Of a stretch of DNA of 25,824 bases, positions 19,244 through 25,824 are shown one piece after another. Every line of letters begins with the position of its first letter. Position 1 is the stretch's first letter. Source of the stretch: Beroe ovata (lineage: Eukaryota > Ctenophora > Nuda > Beroida > Beroidae); NCBI GenBank assembly GCA_946803715.1, contig CAMPET010000015.1, forward strand, positions 293,314 through 319,137. Direction: 5' to 3'. The notes under the pieces are model-generated. The model did no database searches, was not told the DNA's origin, and saw nothing but the letters and a program-made list of their open reading frames with translations. The position numbers were made by a program, and so were the translations under genes.

Positions 19244-19287
19244 TCAACCCATACTGGTGGAGACGCACGGTCTCTTTGCCACGTGCT
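19244..19287 (-). pseudogene. Truncated copy of the RFX terminal exon
   Basis: These 44 bases encode the RFX C-terminus (HVAKRPCVSTSMG and stop) and are cut off by the N at 19288. They are identical to 21669-21712. In frame across the N they are fused to the sulfotransferase-like copy, giving a false chimeric frame. This is best read as a contig end, not a real gene fragment. Confidence 0.85.
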
Positions 19288-19288
19288 N
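19288..19288. other. Single N at the junction of two duplicated copies
   Basis: One unresolved base stands exactly between the end of copy 1 and the start of copy 2. A lone N can stand for a gap of unknown size. Confidence 0.95.
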
Positions 19289-19825
19289 TCTAGCCAGTCT
19301 ACCACAAGTTCTAAGATAATCTCTCACCACATCATGAGCAACTCTTCCAAATTCCACAGCTGAGTTATGCTTGGACACATAAAGAAACGGGTGCTCCTCT
19401 GCATTGTAAATATCAGAACCTACCCGGCTTCTCACAAACAAGTACTCTTCCTTTGTTACTGAGTACAGACTAACATCTTCTCTATCAATCCAGCTAATAT
19501 CTTTTACTTGAGAAAACTTGAGGGTAAATAAGTGAGAACCTGCACCCTGGAAGGGCAAGAATTTCCAGTCATATAGAATGTCATAACAGATAATCCCATT
19601 TGCATTTTTATGGGCTCTATAGGGGCCATAGAATAAGTTCACAAAGGCCTGGATTATCCTGGAAACCACTCCATAAAGTCCATACCTCAAGAGAGAGAAT
19701 AGAATATAGGCCATACCTGAATACAAGGGAATGAATAATACTTTTCTGTAATCTTTGAGATGATTCAAAGATGTCAGGCTGGTTTTTAAAATAAATACAA
19801 GAGTTATGGTATCTAATTCGAACAT
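19289..19825 (-). pseudogene. Partial second copy of the sulfotransferase-like gene (5' part only)
   Basis: Encodes the first about 179 residues: N-terminus, hydrophobic anchor and the region up to RTCGRLAR. It stops at the N, before the PAPS loop, so as assembled it cannot make an enzyme. From the second KDYR onward it matches the gene at 15954-17351 almost exactly; the first 30 residues differ by indels. It is probably the other allele, cut by the contig end. Confidence 0.85.
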
Positions 19826-19904
19826 CACAATTCACAATGGGTATTCAATGCCATTGAAAAACACCACTCGGCTCGTGACTGCGTGACAGAAGGCTAAGCA
19901 TCGC

Positions 19905-20014
19905 TTGTCAGATGTTACCTGACCTGTTTCTTGCGCGAGCGCGCCTTCATCGAAGGCCGATGAAGGCGCGCGCGCCGCGCGCGAGAAACTGAGGGATCAG
20001 ATAAAATCTGACAA
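19905..20014. mobile_element. 110-bp inverted-repeat element B with 8-bp target duplication
   Basis: Begins TTGTCAGATGTTACCTGACC and ends with TCAGATAAAATCTGACAA, a near complement. AGCATCGC flanks it on both sides (19897-19904 and 20015-20022). The centre is a strong GC palindrome (GCGCGCCTTCATCG and complement around AAGGC). Copy 1 has the uninterrupted empty site near 17445. Its ends share TTGTnnGAT with element A. Confidence 0.85.
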
Positions 20015-20170
20015 AGCATCGCAAGGCAAAAAAGTCGTACAACCAAGGCAGGGCCGCGCGGAGCAGTTAGGTCATGCTGTTACCGCCGACCGCGCTGTGT
20101 GACCCAAATATTCCGCGTGCTGCGCGTCTCTCTTCGTGGTTTTTACAACTTTAATAAGTGTGCACACGTT

Positions 20171-20350
20171 TTGTAGGATTTTACCCTACCGTCGGTGCGC
20201 GCGATTTTCAATCCCGCCAGCAAGGGTAAGGTGAAATCTTGTAGGATTTTACCCTACCCTCGGTGCGCGCGATTTTCAATCCGCCCCTTGCCAGGGATAA
20301 AATCCCGCCAGCAAGGGTAGGGTGAAATCCTACAAGGTGAAATCCTACAA
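20171..20350. mobile_element. Inverted-repeat element C, split by a nested insertion
   Basis: An element of the A type, flanked by GCACACGTT (20162-20170 and 20351-20359). It is interrupted by element D: its left part is 20171-20238 and its right remnant ends at 20350. It lacks about 20 bases of the centre that A and D have (CCCTTGCCAGGGATAAAAT). Copy 1 has an empty site near 17840. Confidence 0.85.
20239..20335. mobile_element. Inverted-repeat element D, nested in C, with 9-bp target duplication
   Basis: A 97-bp copy nearly identical to element A. GGTGAAATC stands on both sides (20230-20238 and 20336-20344); this is sequence of element C duplicated on insertion. It shows that the family was still moving after C had landed. 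Confidence 0.87.
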
Positions 20351-21668
20351 GCACACGTTGCGCGCCGCGGCGCCCCTATACCTAGCCTATTCTACTCAGT
20401 TAACTGAATTAAAGTCGTAGAAATGAATAATATAAAAAAGAACCCACTGACCACGGAGACGCGCAGCGCGGCTTATTTGGGTGATCACGCAGCGCGGGAC
20501 ATAAATAAAAGACGCGCTCAGAGCTCGAATTATGTGCACACGTATTATATCTGATATCGCTTCGGGGCCGGCCAGTTTGGATAAATTATAAATATAATAC
20601 CAGATTAAACAATGCAAACCAGATTAAATTCAAACCAACCAGATTAGAGGTAAAAATTAGAAGTCATATATTTGTAATCCATACAATACAATTGAAATTA
20701 CAAAACTTTCCAAAGCAAATTTCTTGTTACTCAAAATAATCATACTAGACCGTACTGGTTTTCAATGAGGGGCGATAAATTCACAATTGATCTTCAAATG
20801 CTGCAATGGCACTACAGCTGAATTGGTACAGTAGATATAATGCGTAGCTTACGTGTCACATGATACAACGAATCCTATTTGTAACTGGTTATGATTCCAT
20901 AGGCTTAACTAGGTATCGACTGCTTTCGTCACAACAATATCAAAACATATGTTACATCATCAGCATTAGGTGTGATCAATTAAATCATCAATTAAAAAGT
21001 ATTGATAACATACCGGGTGGGTTATATGATAAAACTGACCATGACTAACCGAGTAATTAAAATCTTGCAAAACTCCATTATCTATCACAAATTCCAAGAT
21101 ATGGATACTAATGGACACAAGAAAATCTACATTTTAGCCGCATCGTGTTTTTAACCATCATCTATTATAATCGTACCATTAAAGTTTCCAATAGAGCTTG
21201 AATAAGTCCGTGACTGCGCATAATCATTCAAAAACTAACTCAACGAATGAGCGTGTAGATAAAAGCTAATTAATTCTCATAGTCAGTGGAGAATGACTAA
21301 TGACCATAAGTATAATTTCGTCTTCGTTAAGTACTAAAGCTATCACGAACAGACGTATAACCTTGTCACTGTCAGTGCTCGATGATATGGATAATTATGA
21401 TGTCTGCTGGGGATCGCTGGTGATGGTATAATATTCTAAACAATGCAATATATTACGATCGTGAAATAACATTACAAAAGTTAAAAAGTCTCACCATCTC
21501 TTCATACGAATTCAGTTTCACTATCTCAGTCATTTCAGAGATCGAGAAGCACCGACGTTTATTCTATCTGAAATCACCGACTCTCGCAAAGTTTAATCAC
21601 GACCTGCTGCAGTCACGCGTTAGACACAACGCGTTACCGTGACAACGCATGTATCAAGTTCCACGTGC

Positions 21669-24600
21669 TCAACCCATACTGGTGGAGACGCACGGTCTCT
21701 TTGCCACGTGCTCGTCTGCCACATCATCGAATGAGAAGGCGCTGGCACCGGGATCACGTGGTTCAATCTTCACTTGCACGTGTTCATGAGCAGAGTCACG
21801 TGCTCCTGCTGACTTGCCGTACGTTTTGACAGGTTCCTTGTTCAAATACTGGATAGTCTTGCCTGGGTTGTCTGTGTTAAGATAGACACGAAGTCGTGGA
21901 ACATGGAAACTCATTGATAGGGGCTCAGTCATCATGGGTAACTAACCAGTGTCAAGTGATGTGAGTTGGTGACTGTTCGTCTCTTCCTCATCACTCTCGA
22001 AACTGTCATCATCATCTGCCTCAGTGTCACCGTACAATGATGTCTGGTTCTGCTGACTTCCTCCACCACCCCCTCCACCCAGCACACTGAAATGAGGACG
22101 GGATAGATTTCCATCGTCGTCTGAAATCTTCAAATTAGCTCAGTTTAGCGCCCTGAACATCCCCATGTTCCCTATTAGTAATACCTGGACTCCATTGGCT
22201 GACTTTGCTCGGAGAAAACTTGCTTTGATGCCTCTTCACACTTCTTGATCATTGTTTGATGTAGGGTTATGCACTGAAACATGTAATTACTGAGAAAACT
22301 GACACCCCAAACTCCGACACAATTCCCAGGGCCCAGCGTCCGGTCCTTCGCATCTACAAATCCACACACCTCCCCCCCCCTCGCGACTCACCTCTCCCAT
22401 GACGACTACCGGGTCTGTGTTACGGAACTTGGCTACCCTCTGCTCCACCAGGAAGTACATGTACTCGTCGTACAGTAGTCTGATGAGGTGAAAACTACCA
22501 AAACTCCCTGCACTTCGCAGAGTCAGGTCTCGGATCACCATAGAGCTGAGAATAGATGTCAGTGATTATAAGGGGGTTCATTAATTCCTGACTGAGTCAT
22601 GACGTCCCGGATGGTTGTTGGTTTGCAAGATATGGAACGGACTATAGCTGCCACTAACCAGTAGAACGACCAGTTGAGGAGGAAGTTCTTAGCGTGCTGG
22701 GGGAAGTCTGGTTTCTCATTGAACGGTGCAAGTCTCTGCTCGACCACATTTTTCAGCCATGTGGCCCATCCCTCGAGTCCCTGCTGCTGTTCAAGTGCCC
22801 CCTTGAAACTCTTCTCCAACTCAGCAACTGTTGCGTCAGAACAACCACACACCCAACTCGCTTGTTCCTGAGAGTAGTGGTGATTGTTACACTTAACATG
22901 GTAGTGTGGAAACAGGGATAGAAAGTATGAAGGAAGGCAAAGTCAGAGCATCTTGTCAATGTTCCTAACCTGTACATTAGTGAAGTCTACACGGTTCAGG
23001 TCAGCCAACATCTGGCTGATCTGATGGGAATTTTGTAGGACTGCACGGGCTGCTTGTGCTAGATGGTTCAGAGATGTGTACCGGCGTAGTGTTTGAGCAA
23101 ATGCGTTAGCTGTCACGCACTGTAACGCGTGGATTGCGTGACCCAGAGTCATAAAAATCAATATCGGACCGACTTGGTCCAACGACGAATCTCAAATATC
23201 GATGAAGATTGAATCAGTGTAACGGCCTAAACTAACCTTGGCTTGAAGGAATTTAACTGGCAGACCGGATAACGCATGAAGCATCACCGTCTCCATGTTT
23301 TTGGCAAAGTTCCTGATCATTTGAGTCAGAGAGCCTGGAATAGATGAACAATAATCACCGGCAAGGGATAGTGACAATTTCCATGATACACACGTGAAGT
23401 GAGATAAGAATAAGATGTGACATATATCAAAATACACGATACAATAATTATGTATACCCCGGCTTGCTGATAGCTAAATCATTCACTCACCCGGTATTGG
23501 ATGCAAAACATCAGGCATAACAATATCAATGAGCATCTGGTACACCGAGTAATCGATGATCTTCACCCATTCGTGGACCCACTCCATCTCACAAAGTAAC
23601 TTGAGCGTCTCTTTAGACACATGTCTCTCTTCTGACACGGATCTGAGGGATTTATGACTTAATCGAAACTGTGGGGTTCCAGACAGACCGCTCTGTCACA
23701 GAAGTTGATAGCCTTATCACATTAGCTTAAGGGAAAAACACGTTTTTACACGAAATTCAACAACAGAAACAGGTATATAGAAACGCGAACAGAAATTGTT
23801 GATATCATTATTCAAGCCCTTAAACTTACATGTCATCACATTCACTGTTAGGTGAAATGGGGTTATCTCTCTTCTTAAACTCGTTGCAGAGTTTAGTTTT
23901 GTAAGAATAGGAGGTCAAGCCCACGCCCTGCCAGAATGATTGCCAAAGTCCTTCCACTTCCGGGAAATTGAGGAGTCCGACGGCGTAAACAATTCCCTGC
24001 GAGAGAAGAGCAGATCAATATCAAAATAATTTATTTGATGATGATCTACGTGCGCTTCAATGGATACAAAGAGTTTTAATTTAGTGAAATGTATTAACAG
24101 ATGAACAGCTGAAAAGTAGAAAGCTCTTCCGAAATGTACACTTCTCGACGAGAAATCGCGCGCGTTTCCATAGAAATTTTCAAAGGAACTGCACACTATA
24201 CGGTACTCTTCTCACGATTTTGCGCGAAATTTGCGCTTTCTTTGAGAAGACCTCATGCGCGCGCGTTGCTATATACATGAGCTTCATGGTAACGGAAATG
24301 TATATAGATGGGATGTATTCATTGCAGAGTACCAATTGGACGGATAATGAGCATTTAGCAATAACATAGCGGTTAAGGACTGTTAAATCATTACCATACG
24401 CTCAAACACGTACAGTTAAGGGCGGTATTTTGCATTTGATGATTCATCATCATATGTTTAACATTACGCATCATTGATGAGCGTGATGTTTAACACTATA
24501 TACTTACCACGCAGTGATTGAGGTATGACGAGGAAAAGTGCTGTACTTCTGACTCGGCCAGTGCCTCTGAATGAAGGAGGAGATGGTTAAGAATCTTGGC

Positions 24601-25757
24601 ATGAGGCCAAGTTTTTATTGCATGGTAAAGTTTTTAATCGGCAGATTCCTCAAAATTCAGATTACATCAACATTATTCCAAGACATACAAGTCGAGCACT
24701 CGTTCAACCAACTGTAGCTATCAACTTACCCGGAAGAACCACGCCCTCTGGAATTTGGAGAGGTGTGAACTTGGGGAATGCTGTGGGTGGAACTCCGATA
24801 TACTTGATATGATTCTCATAGTTTTCTGCCGATGCACTTGTTTCCGGCTGTGACTGTTGGATACTGATCCTGGGAAGTGACGGATTAATCGTCATAGGCA
24901 AAGTTCGCACAGGTTATATTGTTTTAGATTACACAGTTGGACCCACAGTGTGGGTGGCTCTCACACTTTGAACTTTCGAATTCCATTATAGTTTGTCTAT
25001 GATGGATTGCAATGTTAAATGGAATTAAAATCAAGGAAAAGCTTACTGTTTTGGTCTGTTAGGGTTGGGGAAATCCTCGCCATAGGTGTTGAGTATAGAA
25101 TCATTCTTTATCCGTATACCGTAGTAATGATACTTTGAGTTGCCCCTGATGATGAAAATGTGTTTGTCACTCACCCCATTGTTTGGTAGCTATAATCCCA
25201 ATACTCATGACTAACTGACACAATATTCATTTGCCGTCTAAAAACTCGTCAAAAGGGTTTATATTGACATCTGAAATTGAAACGCAGTACCTACTCCTGT
25301 TATCTAACAAAGGAAATTCCTTTTTTTGTTTACTCTGACATTATCCTTGATATTATTGGTCAAACAATGCAGGAAAATGCTAACAACCATTGTTAAAATG
25401 GAGCGGGTTTTGAAGTTGCACCAAATTGCACCTCGAAGAATTTCGGGATCTAGAACGTTCATCTCTTCTAATTTTACTAGTTAAACATTGAAAAGAATGA
25501 AAACAATTCGGTAGTTTTCTCCCTCCTCCCCAATTCCGACATAGGGCTCCCATAACACATATCTCCTCTACCCACCGGGTACCGAGACGTCTAGTTTTCA
25601 GGTTGATGAAGATTGACCGGATTATCTTGCCGAATGAAGCTGCGTTGACTGGCTCCAACTTGTGTTCCCTACAGTGCTGCTTGTAGTGTGAGTACATGAG
25701 ACACCGGGGCAGAGACACTCCGTCTGCCACTTCATAATTCGCCATTAACCACGTGAT
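21669..25757 (-). CDS. RFX1/2/3-type winged-helix transcription factor, 3' 13 exons (partial)
   Basis: RFX1-3 factors bind X-boxes as dimers and switch on ciliary genes. Exons, 5' to 3': 25757-25576, 25145-25047, 24869-24730, 24566-24508, 23996-23830, 23642-23491, 23334-23237, 23119-22970, 22867-22659, 22545-22392, 22273-22185, 22086-21947, 21871-21669. Phases agree and total 613 codons plus TGA. Exons 1-2 are the DNA-binding domain (GVSLPRCLMYSHYKQHC, PVNAASFGKIIRSIF, TRRLGTRGNSKYHYYGIR). Exons 3-7 hold the conserved B and C regions (LLNFPEVEGLWQSFW; SLTQMIRNFAKNME). Exons 8-10 are the dimerisation region (FAQTLRRYTSLNHLAQAARA, EQASWVC, MVIRDLTLRSAGSFGSFHLI), which sets it in the RFX1/2/3 group. 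The tail has seven glycines, an acidic stretch and VKIEP, a SUMO-type site. The 5' exons lie beyond the right edge. Confidence 0.94.
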
Positions 25758-25782
25758 CTGGGGGTAGGAGGGAGTGAGAGTT

Positions 25783-25824
25783 GGCACACACACGCACACA
25801 CTCATACACACACACTCACACACA
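25783..25824. repeat. CA microsatellite at the right edge (RFX intron)
   Basis: An imperfect CA repeat runs from about 25783 to the end of the window, inside the intron just upstream of the first RFX exon seen here. Its full length is unknown. Confidence 0.9.

Larger units (their letters stand above)
16794..19287. repeat. Direct duplication, copy 1 (probable haplotype A)
   Basis: This runs from the middle of the sulfotransferase-like gene, through its upstream flank, to the last 43 bases of an RFX terminal exon. It matches 19289-21712 head to tail. The flanks are almost identical: 18230-19287 matches 20655-21712 at a constant offset of 2425, and I saw one mismatch (19224 G, 21649 A). The centre, about 17240-18200, differs by indels and element insertions. 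A lone N follows at once at 19288. Confidence 0.93.
20075..20505. mobile_element. GC-rich foldback element (copy 2), carrying elements C and D
   Basis: The inverted arms are about 20088-20150 (CGCGCTGTGTGACCCAAATA onward) and about 20440-20500 (ACGGAGACGCGCAGCGCGGC, then TTATTTGGGTGATCACGCAG). This is the counterpart of the element at 17658, with a different interior. Ends are approximate. Confidence 0.6.
19289..21712. repeat. Direct duplication, copy 2 (probable haplotype B)
   Basis: The second copy begins at the base after the N and matches from position 16794. It passes without a break into the complete RFX 3' end. Its sulfotransferase start region differs from copy 1 (residues MFELDTITLVFILKTSLTSL against MLDTITLVFIYFKNQPQRSL), and its upstream flank carries different small elements. 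Confidence 0.93.

Noticed and set aside
19244-19825. A 194-residue chimeric frame joining the sulfotransferase N-terminus to the RFX C-terminus
   Set aside because: It crosses the N at 19288, where two contig ends meet. The fusion is most likely an assembly product.
21932-22133. Starting RFX exon 12 at an acceptor near 22120 so that more of the open frame is coding
   Set aside because: No AG there fits the phase-2 end of the previous exon. The acceptor at 22087 (CTCATTTCAG) does, and it has a far better pyrimidine tract.

Overview
This is nuclear DNA from an animal or a close relative. Genes have many small exons with GT-AG introns of about 75-500 bases, (CA)n microsatellites are common, and two genes match metazoan families closely (WDR11 and an RFX1/2/3-type factor). 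The compact introns and low-GC intergenic DNA fit an early-branching marine invertebrate such as a sponge. That is my best guess; the window does not prove it.

Layout: (a) 1-498, first two coding exons of KRI1 (ribosome biogenesis), minus strand, leaving the window on the left through an intron made of repeated splice-donor sequence. (b) 499-4002, repeat-rich intergenic DNA with two full RFX X-box matches and a separate CRE/CCAAT cluster. (c) 4003-5091, plus strand, an acylated, polybasic, Ala/Pro/Glu-repeat protein resembling MARCKS/BASP1 in design. (d) 5722-6932, plus strand, a four-exon gene for an unrecognised 175-residue basic protein. (e) 7959-15397, minus strand, complete WDR11; I placed 23 coding exons whose phases all agree and which sum to 1114 codons plus stop. 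(f) 15954-17351, minus strand, an intronless membrane-anchored P-loop sulfotransferase-like gene. (g) 16794-21712, two head-to-tail copies of about 2.4-2.5 kb that meet exactly at a lone N (19288). They look like two haplotypes of one locus left unmerged in the assembly, and they differ by small transposon insertions. (h) 21669-25757, minus strand, 13 exons of an RFX1/2/3-type factor from the DNA-binding domain to the stop; its 5' exons lie beyond the window.

RFX factors drive ciliary genes through X-boxes, and WDR11 has links to cilia and Hedgehog signalling, so the neighbourhood has a ciliary flavour; that link is inference. The strongest unusual signals are: a family of roughly 75-110-bp inverted-repeat elements with 8-9-bp target duplications, including one nested inside another; a 262-base AG-free repeat zone upstream of a WDR11 3' splice site; a 19-bp perfect hairpin filling nearly half of a 104-base intron; and the six-fold donor array in KRI1. 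Exon joins were read by eye from splice consensus, phase and remembered family sequence; no alignment was run.
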